The notes beneath the pieces are model-generated. The model saw only the letters and a list, made by a program, of their open reading frames with translations. It ran no database searches and was not told the DNA's origin. Positions 7,336-16,036 of a stretch of DNA of 36,602 bases are shown here, one piece after another; within the stretch, counting starts at the first letter, position 1, and each line of letters starts with the position of its first letter. The position numbers and the translations under genes are program-made. The stretch comes from Cymbomonas tetramitiformis (lineage: Eukaryota > Chlorophyta > Pyramimonadophyceae > Pyramimonadales > Pyramimonadaceae). The DNA is taken from the NCBI GenBank assembly GCA_001247695.2, contig LGRX02015961.1, forward strand, positions 1 through 36,602. The letters run 5' to 3'.

Positions 7336-10184
7336 GAATCATGGACTACGAGTTACGGCACTTGCAGCATTGCACGGTGGCGTACGTCGATGACGTAGTG
7401 GTCTATACGGATTCCACGCCTGCGCAGCATTTGAAGGACGTTGAGGACGTACTTCGCACCTTGGGGGATGCTGGCATCCGTTTGCATGCAGGCAAGAGTA
7501 CCTTTGGTGCAGCCACGGTGGACTTTCTGGGCTATCGCATTGGTCACAACTCCATTGGCGCGCAAGAAGCCAAATGCAAGGCCATACAAGAGCTTCCAAG
7601 CCCTCAGGACAAGACTGGGCTCCGCTCGATCTTGGGCATGATGAACTACTATAAGGGCCTGGTGGGTGAGCCAGGGGGGCCAAACTACTCTGAGATGGCC
7701 CGCCCTCTCAATGACCTGCTCAAGAAGGAGGTCACTGACATCAAGGCAGCCTGGGGGAAGGAGCAAGATCAAGCACTCCAAGAACTTAAGGATGCTCTCT
7801 GTTCTGGGAGGTGCCTGAGGCCCATCGATTACGACAGACCTCTCATATTGTACACTGATTGGAGCACCTATGGCATTGGCGCGGTGCTGGGCCAGAAGGA
7901 CGATGATGGGAAGGAATACATTTGTATGGCAATCAGCCGATCTTTGAGTAAAACGGAGAGACAGTACGCCAGCTTCAAAGGGGAGATGCTCGCAGTGGTA
8001 TGGGCAGTGCGCACGTTGAGGCAGTACTTGCATGGAGTCCACTTCACCTTGGTGACCGACCACTCACCGCTTACCACCCTGATGGAGAAGGCTGATCTCC
8101 AAGGGCAACACCTACGCTGGGCAATCAGTTTGCAGGAGTTCGACTTCACCGTGAAGTATCGGCCAGGCGCCAAGAACAGCAACGCTGACGTGCCATCTCG
8201 CTACCCACTGCCATCCACCACGGATGAGACTGGAGCGAGGCATGAAAGGGAGAAGGTGACTGCGTTACACGCAGGCGTGGGGGAAGTCCATGCGAAGGAC
8301 TTCGGTGACCACTTGTGCTTTATGTTGGCTGGGGATACCTTCCCAGGGGAAGAGGCCACGCCAGAGGTGCAGGTTGCCAACTACTGTAGGATGGCTGCCA
8401 TGGAGCAGCTGGGCACAGGACCAGTGCATCGTCTGTTCGATTTGCACTACCACGAGGAATTAGAATGCAATCATGGGGACATGTTCGACACTGACTCGCC
8501 CGAGCTGGTGACCGACTCTGGGAGGATAGCCAGAACAGCTTGGAAGGCGCTGAGCCTGGTTAGGCCGACGCGAGGCACGCATGGCGAGGGAAGCCCTGCT
8601 GTGTACAGCAATGAGTACTTTGAAGGTGAGCGCATCCTGAAGCCCGAGAAGGTCGACACCAGGGTGCTGAGCAGCCGATTCTTCTCGCAAGCTCGGCAGG
8701 AAGGCGTGGTGTGCTACGAGCCATGTGGAGGCCTATGTGCTGGGCTAGAAATGTTGCTCCGCAGTGGGATGAAGGTGGATCGCTACCTGTATCAGGACAT
8801 ATCCCCGAGCAGTCAGACAGTTGCCAGAGCCAGGTGTGCGGCATTGCTGAGACGATACCCTGACCTCATCTCGCCCCATGCAATAGAGCTTGGGGCTTTA
8901 CCCCAAGATCTGCGCGAGACCACCAGCGCCGACTTCATACGAGCAGGAGCTCTTCAAGGACGCCAGTGGGTCATGGTATGTGGGTTCCCATGTCAGGATC
9001 TCTCCCCTGCTGGAACACTCACAGGCCTGGATGGCAGGCACAGCAAATTATTTTATGAAGTGGTCAGGCTTCTGTCCACACTCCAGCAGCTGCAGCGGCA
9101 GAGGCCTCCAGGCTATATCCTGGAAAATGTTTCTCCGTTGTCACACAGACCTGGAACCAAGATCAGGGACGAGGTGTTCCCGTACATTGCCAGCGTCATT
9201 GGTAGACCAGTGTCCTTTGATGCAGCACAAGCAGGCGCTTACGCACATCGATTGCGAGCGTATTGGAGCAACTTGTTCCAGAGCCACCAGTTTCGCTCCG
9301 TCATGAGCAAGGTGGTGAGACCAGAAGGACGAATTGTATCGTCAATCATATGCAAGGGCTGGCATCCCAGGCCAGTGATAAGGACAGACCGCGCGCCTCA
9401 CTACGTGGTGAACGTGGTGGGAGAACCATTGAGGGCATTACCCACCATCATGGCGACGCAAGGGTCAAGAGCGTTCAGAAGAGCGAGGATGGGCACCGTG
9501 GTGCGCAACCAGGACGGCGAAGACGCCGAGGAAGAATCTCGAGAAGTGAACCTCGAAGAGAAGACGCGAGCCATGGGCTACAGCGCAAGTGAGCTACGCA
9601 TGGCCGATGGCCTAAGCGACGTAGAATTGGCGAGCATTCTGGGCCTGGCCATGGATCGCAGAGCAATGGAACTGCTGATGGCAGTCGCAGAAGCAAGCAG
9701 GAAGGGGCTTCCTCACAGCAAGGAATCCCCAGAGGCGGAGAATTCCCCAGGACAGCCCATCGCTGTAGACAACAACTGGGCAGACCACGAGAGGTCGGAC
9801 CTTCAGCAGAGGCAAGCTTTGCTGGCGGAATGGGTTGAGAATTCGAACGCATACACCCAGCAGGTGGCGAAGACTATGACCCATCGCGACTGGGAGGAGA
9901 AGCTGCGAATAATGTGCTCGCAAGGGCAGAAAGGCGCAGAAGGAATTGGAGCCCGGCGACAGAAGGCTGGAACCAAGAAGAAGAAGAAGAACGAGTGGCA
10001 GCTCTACACCATGGCGCAGTATCGTCAGAGGCATGAGAACCACTTCGTGAAGGAGGGCGCAACCCCAGCAGCGCACGTGGATGTGCCTGCCTGGAGTCCG
10101 CCTGCCAGAGAGTCAGAGATGAGGCTCCCCAGGTTGACGTGTATGTACCACCAGGTTCGAGAACCTGATGGCCAGCGTGGCTGA
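7227..10184 (+). CDS. Truncated RT - RNase H - C5-cytosine DNA methyltransferase
   Basis: Of 985 codons, residues 1-85 are the palm/thumb part of a Ty3-type reverse transcriptase (KTAFWW, MPFGA, then YVDD at 53-56). The fingers and motif A with the first catalytic Asp are absent. RNase H follows with D211 (YTDWS), E253 and D278 (TDHSPL). After a linker comes a full C5-cytosine methyltransferase: motif I around 497-506 (YEPCGGLCAGL), catalytic Cys589 in GFPCQDLS (motif IV), ENV at 633-635 (motif VI), AHRLRAYWSNL (motif VIII, DNMT3-like in form) and a C-terminal motif IX/X-like region (PTIMATQGS, then LGLAMDRRAMELLM). Family knowledge says Cys attacks C6 of cytosine and ENV supplies the Glu. 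A Lys-rich tail ends the protein. The upstream frame is closed by a TAG at 7212. The stop overlaps the next ORF by 17 nt. Confidence 0.88.
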   Translation: MATEEDRSKTAFWWKNQLYQYTSMPFGAAGATSAFVRIMDYELRHLQHCTVAYVDDVVVYTDSTPAQHLKDVEDVLRTLGDAGIRLHAGKSTFGAATVDFLGYRIGHNSIGAQEAKCKAIQELPSPQDKTGLRSILGMMNYYKGLVGEPGGPNYSEMARPLNDLLKKEVTDIKAAWGKEQDQALQELKDALCSGRCLRPIDYDRPLILYTDWSTYGIGAVLGQKDDDGKEYICMAISRSLSKTERQYASFKGEMLAVVWAVRTLRQYLHGVHFTLVTDHSPLTTLMEKADLQGQHLRWAISLQEFDFTVKYRPGAKNSNADVPSRYPLPSTTDETGARHEREKVTALHAGVGEVHAKDFGDHLCFMLAGDTFPGEEATPEVQVANYCRMAAMEQLGTGPVHRLFDLHYHEELECNHGDMFDTDSPELVTDSGRIARTAWKALSLVRPTRGTHGEGSPAVYSNEYFEGERILKPEKVDTRVLSSRFFSQARQEGVVCYEPCGGLCAGLEMLLRSGMKVDRYLYQDISPSSQTVARARCAALLRRYPDLISPHAIELGALPQDLRETTSADFIRAGALQGRQWVMVCGFPCQDLSPAGTLTGLDGRHSKLFYEVVRLLSTLQQLQRQRPPGYILENVSPLSHRPGTKIRDEVFPYIASVIGRPVSFDAAQAGAYAHRLRAYWSNLFQSHQFRSVMSKVVRPEGRIVSSIICKGWHPRPVIRTDRAPHYVVNVVGEPLRALPTIMATQGSRAFRRARMGTVVRNQDGEDAEEESREVNLEEKTRAMGYSASELRMADGLSDVELASILGLAMDRRAMELLMAVAEASRKGLPHSKESPEAENSPGQPIAVDNNWADHERSDLQQRQALLAEWVENSNAYTQQVAKTMTHRDWEEKLRIMCSQGQKGAEGIGARRQKAGTKKKKKNEWQLYTMAQYRQRHENHFVKEGATPAAHVDVPAWSPPARESEMRLPRLTCMYHQVREPDGQRG

Positions 10185-12762
10185 GCAGCAGTCAGACCGT
10201 GACAAGCATAGAGACGTACACGATGATGCATGGTGCCTCAGATGGTTGAAGTCCAATGGAGGAGTGAGGTTGCCAGAAGAGGAAGTTCGCCGAGTAAGAA
10301 GGCGAGCAGCACGACATCGATGGGACGAGGCCACGGACGAGATCTACATGGTCACCATGTCAGGCAAGGAGGTGAGAATACCTAAGCCTGCTGACCGTCT
10401 CGCGTTGGTAAAGGAATACCACTCCAGAACTGGACATTGGGGCATAAGACGTACGCAGCACCTCCTGTGGCAGCGCCATTGGTGGGCTGATCTGAAGAAA
10501 GACGTGGAGGCTGTGGTCACCCAGTGTGAGACCTGTCAGCGTGTGAAGACTCATTATGCGAGAGAGGTGGCATGTTTATCCCCCCTTGAGATCGTGTCGT
10601 TCATGTATCGCTGGTCGCTGGATTTGGCATGGCCCTCGAGGAGAGAGACCAAGTCTGGCAACAACCGAGTGCTCATCATGACCGAGCACTATACCAGGTT
10701 CATAGTCTGCGTTCCCATTCCTGACAAGGAGGCGAGCACCATCGCAGCGGCGTTCCGCAGTCATGTACTTGCTGTGTTTGGCGCGCCGGCAGAATGCTTG
10801 GTGGATGGAGGGAAGGAATTTGAAGGCGAGTTCAAGCAGCTATGCAGAGACTGCCTGATCGACCGGCGGGTTACCTCGCCAGATTCACCAGAAGGCAATG
10901 GACTTACCGAGAGGGTGGTACGCACTATGAAGTTCTGCTTTAAGAAGCTTGCCTTGGAGAAGGGTCTCGATTATGAATGGGATGAGCAGCTCTGGCCGTT
11001 AGTGCTGAGCTATAATGCAGCACGCCAGGAGTCCACGGGGGTTGCGCCGTTCACCATGTTGTTCGCTCAGGAGGCAGTAGTGCCTCCTGATTTGAAACGG
11101 GCGCCCAGCATGGATTTTGCTGCCGAGGTCGAAGATGAGAAGGATGCCAGAGTCAAGGACCTCCACCAGAGAGCACAGGTGGTGAGGCGATTGATGGTAC
11201 ACGCTGGTTGCAGCCTGGAGGTCGCACAGCATCGTGATACATTACATTACGAAGGGAGAAGGGGTGGGGGCTACGAGCCTAGTCCACACCAGTTCAAGGT
11301 GGGCGATTTCGTCTACATCAGGCAGAAGCCCCGCAGCGGCATGGAAGTCGCGACCAAATCCGCCATCCTGAAGCTGGTCAAGATACAGCGAGATGGTGTG
11401 GTGGTGCTTGAGGACGCTACCAAGTTAAGAGAGAAGAGCACCGTGCAGAGCATCGCGCCATGTCACCTACAGGTGAAGGATCAGTATGACTGCAGTGCAG
11501 CCGTTCCCAGTAAGCACCTAGCATGTGAAGTTTGCAGGAAGACCGATGGGGAGGCAGAGATGCTGTTGTGTGACGCATGCAACAGGGGGTATCACTTGTG
11601 GTGTCTGACCCCAGCACTGGATGGAGTACCAGAAGGCGAGTGGCTATGCCCCATGTGCTCAGGCACGGGGAGGCAAGCCGCCAATGCCGAGGTGCAGACC
11701 CAGAAAGACGATGGCTCCGGTGCCCTAGAGGACAAATTGGGCATGAAGGAGCAGCAATTGAATGAGAAGCTGTCGGCGGAGATGCGCCTGTTGCCAGCAG
11801 ACGTGGGTCCTCGTCGGATGGTGAAGGGAAACAAGTTTCAGCCTTGGCATGCCATTTCATCAAGAGAGATGCTGTTGAAGGAGGAGGACATGTTCTTGGG
11901 CATGCCTGATCAGATTGATTGGGGAAGACAGGACAAGCTCTCTGAGGCTGTGCAGATCTTCATGCCAGGGCATTGGAATGAGGGGCATCGCACGGTGCTG
12001 AGCAAGAAATATCGGGAACAGAAGGCCATGGCAAGACATCTGAGGGATGCACCTCTTATGCCTGCGCTGGCTGAAGAAGAAGTTGAAAGACGAGGAGAGT
12101 TGAGGCACATGACTAAGGCTCAGGTGAGAGAAGCTAGCGCGCTGCAGTGGGGGCTCGAACTGGTTATCACAGTGCCCTCTGAGGTGAGGCGTTTGGCGAC
12201 AGAGGTGGACTGGAAGTCCGTCAATGGCGTGTGGGACCCGTGGGCAGGCACTGGGGTCATCAGTGAGGTGATGGTAGAGCAATGGCCGCAGTTGAGATTC
12301 ATGAACAATGACTGGAACTCTCAGTTGGGTTGGCCTGAGGCGCATGATGCACTTCAGCCGGGTAATTATCGCATATGGAAGGAGAAGTATGGTGTCTGTG
12401 ACGCAGTGGTGACTTCGCCTTGGTTCGCAGCGCTGGATATCGCGTTCCCGTTGGCAGTAATGGCCAGTCGTGTGGTGGCATGTGTCCATGTTCCATCTTA
12501 CTATTTAACAGACATGACCGAGAGCAGGGCTGCGTACTTCAGACGATTGAGTCAGACAGGACGCTTGCATGTGATTGGGCATCTGGAACATGGACCTATT
12601 GGCCGCAGGTGTATGTGGGTCTTGGTGTTCAAGAACCCACTGGTCAGAGCCAGAATGTTACAAGGCGGAGAAGGTGAAGGCATTGGTATGTTCACTTTCA
12701 GTTTGGGCAAGTTCATGGCAGATGGTGATACGACCCAGTATGCTGAGCAAGCCCACATTTGA
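10168..12762 (+). CDS. Integrase - PHD finger - SAM methyltransferase-like fusion
   Basis: 864 codons. Integrase zinc module: H85, H90, C120, C123. Catalytic core: D152, D213 and E248, the D,D-35-E arrangement of retroviral-type integrases. A small beta-barrel-like segment (VGDFVYIRQKPRSG ... VVVLEDATKL) follows at about 385-420. A complete C4HC3 PHD finger occupies 453-497 (CEVCRKTDG, LLCDACNRGYHLWCL, WLCPMC); such fingers commonly bind histone H3 tails. The C-terminal about 180 residues contain DPWAGTG at 690-696 (SAM-binding motif I) and SPWF at 750-753, the position of the (D/N/S)PP(Y/F/W) catalytic motif of amino-methyltransferases. This suggests, but does not prove, an N6-adenine or N4-cytosine methyltransferase. 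The frame is +1 relative to the previous ORF, with a 17-nt overlap; reinitiation or a frameshift is possible. Confidence 0.85.
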   Translation: MASVAEQQSDRDKHRDVHDDAWCLRWLKSNGGVRLPEEEVRRVRRRAARHRWDEATDEIYMVTMSGKEVRIPKPADRLALVKEYHSRTGHWGIRRTQHLLWQRHWWADLKKDVEAVVTQCETCQRVKTHYAREVACLSPLEIVSFMYRWSLDLAWPSRRETKSGNNRVLIMTEHYTRFIVCVPIPDKEASTIAAAFRSHVLAVFGAPAECLVDGGKEFEGEFKQLCRDCLIDRRVTSPDSPEGNGLTERVVRTMKFCFKKLALEKGLDYEWDEQLWPLVLSYNAARQESTGVAPFTMLFAQEAVVPPDLKRAPSMDFAAEVEDEKDARVKDLHQRAQVVRRLMVHAGCSLEVAQHRDTLHYEGRRGGGYEPSPHQFKVGDFVYIRQKPRSGMEVATKSAILKLVKIQRDGVVVLEDATKLREKSTVQSIAPCHLQVKDQYDCSAAVPSKHLACEVCRKTDGEAEMLLCDACNRGYHLWCLTPALDGVPEGEWLCPMCSGTGRQAANAEVQTQKDDGSGALEDKLGMKEQQLNEKLSAEMRLLPADVGPRRMVKGNKFQPWHAISSREMLLKEEDMFLGMPDQIDWGRQDKLSEAVQIFMPGHWNEGHRTVLSKKYREQKAMARHLRDAPLMPALAEEEVERRGELRHMTKAQVREASALQWGLELVITVPSEVRRLATEVDWKSVNGVWDPWAGTGVISEVMVEQWPQLRFMNNDWNSQLGWPEAHDALQPGNYRIWKEKYGVCDAVVTSPWFAALDIAFPLAVMASRVVACVHVPSYYLTDMTESRAAYFRRLSQTGRLHVIGHLEHGPIGRRCMWVLVFKNPLVRARMLQGGEGEGIGMFTFSLGKFMADGDTTQYAEQAHI

Positions 12763-12799
12763 GTCTGTGCTACTGCACGCAGCAGCTACAGATGGGGGA

Positions 12800-13011
12800 T
12801 GTTGGAATCTGGGCTTGCATGTAAGAGTTCAGCGTTCGATAACAGGGTATCAGAATTTTAAAAATTTTGTAGCTCTACGATCTTATGCTGTGTTGAGAAT
12901 TGCTCGATCAGTTACCGGCACCAGTGGATGTTAATGATGCTTATGATCAGTCGCGAGTGTTAAGTTCGTTCGATTCCGAGATTGTACCATCATATGCACG
13001 CGTTTGCGACA
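12800..13011. repeat. Left LTR of the small LTR element
   Basis: 212 bp starting TGTTGG and ending GACA, identical to the right copy except G at 12930. Confidence 0.85.
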
Positions 13012-13539
13012 GCTGTAACAAACGCCGGTTTCTCATGGTACCACGCCGGGTTTGTCCAGCTGGTGACACGCATGACAGTGGTGACAGCATGACAGGCTTT
13101 ACGAAGATGACCATCTGTGAGATGCAGACTTGTCAGAGAAGATATAGTCACCATCAGGTGACCAGGGAATGATAAGACGAAGATGACAGTGACTCCTTTG
13201 CCGCTGACGTGTCAGTCAGAATGCGGTAAACGGTAACATTGTTAGAGCTGGCATGGGATAATGACTTTCCATTGGCCAGATGAAGATTTAAGGGCTAGAA
13301 CCCGTTACAGTTTTGGGAAATGTGACAGGACATTGAGATATAAGTAGACTCTGACCGAAGGTCAGGCTAGTGGACTCATTATTGTTTTGCCTTCGCAAGT
13401 ACTAGGTGGCTGTTCGCGTGCCAGTGCTAGAGTGCTAAGACAGTTCTGCTCACAGCTTTTGTACACACAATAATTCGTATTTTGTGATATGATATCAATT
13501 TTGATGGATATATTTTACTGCTGTTTTCATACTTTTTCA

Positions 13540-13751
13540 TGTTGGAATCTGGGCTTGCATGTAAGAGTTCAGCGTTCGATAACAGGGTATCAGAATTTTA
13601 AAAATTTTGTAGCTCTACGATCTTATGCTGTGTTGAGAATTGCTCGATCAGTTACCGGCACCAGTGGATATTAATGATGCTTATGATCAGTCGCGAGTGT
13701 TAAGTTCGTTCGATTCCGAGATTGTACCATCATATGCACGCGTTTGCGACA
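13540..13751. repeat. Right LTR of the small LTR element
   Basis: 212 bp; the only difference from the left copy is A at 13670. Near-identity indicates a young insertion. Confidence 0.85.
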
Positions 13752-13913
13752 GGGGAAAGGCAACCGCGCACCGCATCCTGCGTGGGTAGTCGACGCTGTT
13801 AGGCGTGTTTGGCCTGCTGAGCGCAAGAGCGCGACTGGTGAGAGTAAGGGGTACATGGGCTTCAAACAATCCTGACTCCAGGTGCGTTCTACAACCAGCG
13901 GTGTAGGCATCTC

Positions 13914-13929
13914 ACGCCATATATGGCGT
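13914..13929. promoter_or_regulatory. Perfect palindrome containing a CArG box (CCATATATGG)
   Basis: ACGCCATATATGGCGT is a perfect 16-bp palindrome, 75 bp before the ATG at 14004. Its centre matches the CC(A/T)6GG consensus bound by MADS-domain/SRF factors. Whether it acts as a promoter element for the transposase gene is inference. The surrounding 13757-14003 interval holds no gene. Confidence 0.35.
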
Positions 13930-14003
13930 TTGTATCTACACACTAACCCTCCCCAGCATGCTTGATGCCTAACTGAGTTGTTGGTTTTGTAGGCTTTTAA
14001 AAT

Positions 14004-14276
14004 ATGCCGTTCCAGACCAAAGCCCACCAGACTAACTTGCATAATATTCGCAACTTCAAAACTCCTAATGAGACACCTAGCACACAGCCAGTATCTCCCG
14101 GTGAACTGCCAACTCCGCGAGATCTCGTTTCTGCATTGGATCTGGCTGCACATAGTTCGCCAGAACCGGCATCACGGCCGACATCTGGCCCTGCTAACCA
14201 CGACGTGACCTCACCTACTCTCCCCTCACCGCTCATACAACATAGAGCAACTGGGTCGCTGAAAAGGGAAGCTCAG
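14004..14276 (+). pseudogene. Mutator-like transposase, exon 1
   Basis: 91 codons from the ATG at 14004, Pro/Ser/Thr-rich with no domain of its own. The frame runs on to a TGA at 14328-14330, but a donor (CAG followed by GTAGAG) at 14277 joins it in phase 0 to the acceptor ending at 14367, linking it to the zinc-binding part of the transposase. The start is the first ATG after a pyrimidine-rich stretch. It is called pseudogene only because later parts of the gene are broken. Confidence 0.5.
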
Positions 14277-14367
14277 GTAGAGCCCTTTTGCATCTCCGAT
14301 TTATCGATGTTTTTTACACATATGGACTGAGCGAATGCCGGTTCCGTCGTTCCGTCATTTTACACAG
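14277..14367 (+). other. Intron 1 of the Mutator-like transposase (91 bp)
   Basis: It begins GTAGAG and ends TTTTACACAG, phase 0. The in-frame TGA at 14328-14330 is removed by splicing. CAGGTAG occurs across both exon-intron borders. Confidence 0.55.
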
Positions 14368-14527
14368 GTAGTTGAAGATACGGCTTCAGGCGCAAAAGCA
14401 GGGCGACCACAGCTGCCTGAATACTCAGATATACTATCCACAATGCGTGGGCGTAGGATCATCCTAGATCTTGAAAGTTTGCTAGACTTTTGCAAAATAG
14501 ATGTTGTTTGCGGATCCTGCCGGAAAG
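14368..14527 (+). pseudogene. Mutator-like transposase, exon 2
   Basis: It encodes the segment ending RRIILDLESLLDFCKIDVVCGSCRKG. The IILDLESL stretch followed by a C-X2-C pair is how proteins with the Mutator-like transposase domain begin. The second C-X2-C pair (ACTVCE) is in exon 3. The exon ends within a Gly codon (phase 1) before GTAAAT at 14528. An alternative is translation starting at the ATG at 14335 without exon 1. Confidence 0.6.
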
Positions 14528-14671
14528 GTAAATATTTGTATAATAGTATTACTATTACTTTATTACTTGTTTTGTGCGTGTACTTTATTACTTGTTTTGT
14601 TTCGTTGTATATTATCATATATACATCCTTGCATGTCTTCTAAATATTTTCTTACCTCTTTCACATATCAG
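14528..14671 (+). other. Intron 2 of the Mutator-like transposase (144 bp)
   Basis: It begins GTAAATATTTG and ends CTCTTTCACATATCAG. It is strongly T-rich, with stops in frame. Splicing joins G and GC into a Gly codon and restores one continuous reading frame with exon 3. Confidence 0.65.
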
Positions 14672-16036
14672 GCCATATGCTGCCTGCGGTCTCAGAAGGC
14701 ACCGTACCTCATATCGAGGACTATGGGCTTGCCTCTGTGATACATATGGCATGCACTGTGTGTGAGCACACCACCACGTTGGAATCTTCCCAAAGAATGG
14801 ACGGTGACGATAGACGCACCGCGTACGAGATCAACACCTCCTTGCATGTTTTGGGTGAGCAAAATGCTGGACTGGCTCCCGCAAAAGTGGAGAAGTTGTT
14901 CACGTCTATGGGCATCGAGTACCACTTACACAAGACCAACCACGGCAAGCTACAGAAGGTTGTGGGTGCTACGGTCGAGACCTTGGCGAAGGAGTCATGC
15001 AAGAAGGCGTTCGAGGATGAAGTGGTCGCCAGCTCGCCACCCTTGAGCGGGGGAACTGCACAGAGACTGTGGCCGGACGGCACGACGTACGTGAACCTTG
15101 GTGCTACGGGGGATTGTGCTTGGCCGACACGCGGATCTGGACATGCATATGCTTCTTTTTGTGGTGGCTTCATCCTCATGGGGGCCCTGAACAAGAAGAT
15201 CGTGTCCGCGGCCATCTTTTCGCAGCAATGTTCTACGTGTGAGTCGGTGGAGAAGCTGGCTGAGAAGGAGAAGGTGGCACCGGTGTACCCTGCACACGAC
15301 TGCTTCCGTGGTTGCCGCGGCATCATGGCAGAGAGTGACCCTTTGTGGCGGGGGAGCTCAAAGGCTATGGAGCCGAAGGGGGCTTTGTGCACCGCCCTCG
15401 GCTTGGGCAAGCACTACTTGAAGTGTGACGAGTTGCAGGCCATCATCGCCCGTGTACGGTACTTCACCGCCGACGAAGACAGCAATATGATCGCCGCGTT
15501 GAACGACCCGAGGCTCATGCCGGAATGGCTTCGACCGGTGGACAAGCTCAGTGACCCCAACCACATGCAGAAGATCCAGTACAAGTTGTTGGAGGCCTTG
15601 CGAAAGGCCGAGAAGTGGTCGAAACCATCCTGTCGAAGAAGGTCATCGACTACTTGAACCGCTTGTACCGATATGTCATCAAGTCCGTGGCCGCGAAGGA
15701 GGATCTGGAGTGGGCTTTACCTGAGGACGAGAAGATTGAGTGGCTTCAAGGAGCGGTCTTGAATGTCGTGGACCACGCCTTCGGCAAGCACGAGAACTGC
15801 GGGAGGTATCGAGTGCCCTTATCCGATGGCACGTGGCACTCATGGTGTGGGATTGATGCCAACATGCCCGACTACCAGCCCCATCTGCCGCATGGGAGGT
15901 TCCTCGACCCGGACAAGCCTCCTGGCTACCACACGAAGGTGAGGGCGGTCTTCGAGACGAGGTTGTCGAAGAAGGAGGTGTTGATCAAGCAATCGCACAC
16001 GACCGACACGAACTCTAACGAGTCCTACAACTCAAT
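14672..16036 (+). pseudogene. Mutator-like transposase, exon 3 (frameshifted, truncated by insertion)
   Basis: The main catalytic part of a Mutator-type DDE transposase. It has a C-X2-C pair (ACTVCE), an INTSLHVLGEQNAG helix, the first Asp in GATGDCAW (codon 15112), the second Asp in TADEDSN (15472 or 15478), SSKAMEP, a KLSDPNHMQK segment, a WHSWCGI motif and a Glu in SNESYNS (16020). DNA transposition in the nucleus by cut-and-paste is the known role of the family. The frame changes once at about 15612-15618, as by loss of one base: residues up to LRKAEK are in one frame and VVETILSKKVIDYL continues in the next. The protein is then cut by the LTR retrotransposon at 16037 and resumes at 26968. 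No regulation is visible beyond the upstream palindrome. Confidence 0.78.

Larger units (their letters stand above)
4066..12799 (+). mobile_element. Ty3/gypsy-like retroelement carrying DNA methyltransferase and PHD domains (LTRs not found)
   Basis: Three overlapping plus-strand ORFs give gag, aspartic protease, C-terminal half of RT, RNase H, C5-cytosine methyltransferase, zinc-binding and DDE integrase, PHD finger and a second methyltransferase-like fold. RNase H before integrase places it in the Ty3/gypsy class. A purine-rich tract ends at 12799 and resumes at 13757 after a small inserted LTR element, which fits a polypurine primer. I found no sequence upstream of 4066 that repeats downstream of the tract, so the LTRs are missing, outside the window or replaced. 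The copy is defective because part of the RT is gone. Confidence 0.85.
12800..13751. mobile_element. Small non-autonomous LTR element (TRIM-like), TSD GGGGA
   Basis: Two 212-bp direct repeats begin TGTTGGAATC and end GCGACA (TG...CA), at 12800-13011 and 13540-13751. They differ at a single base (12930 versus 13670). GGGGA stands directly before the left copy (12795-12799) and directly after the right copy (13752-13756), a 5-bp target duplication. The 528-bp interior has no coding capacity; it contains a TATA-like TATAAG at 13339-13344 and GTGAC-rich sequence. No convincing primer-binding site or polypurine tract was seen, so orientation is unknown. Removing it restores a continuous purine tract GGGGGAAAGG at the end of the retroelement upstream. 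Confidence 0.85.

Noticed and set aside
13489..13674. 61-codon ORF nearly identical to part of the ORF at 12575-12934
   Set aside because: Both are translations of the repeated 212-bp LTR.
12799..13752. The direct repeats as the 3' LTR of the methyltransferase retroelement itself
   Set aside because: GGGGA duplication and TG...CA ends on both outer sides show an independent insertion; no copy exists upstream of gag.
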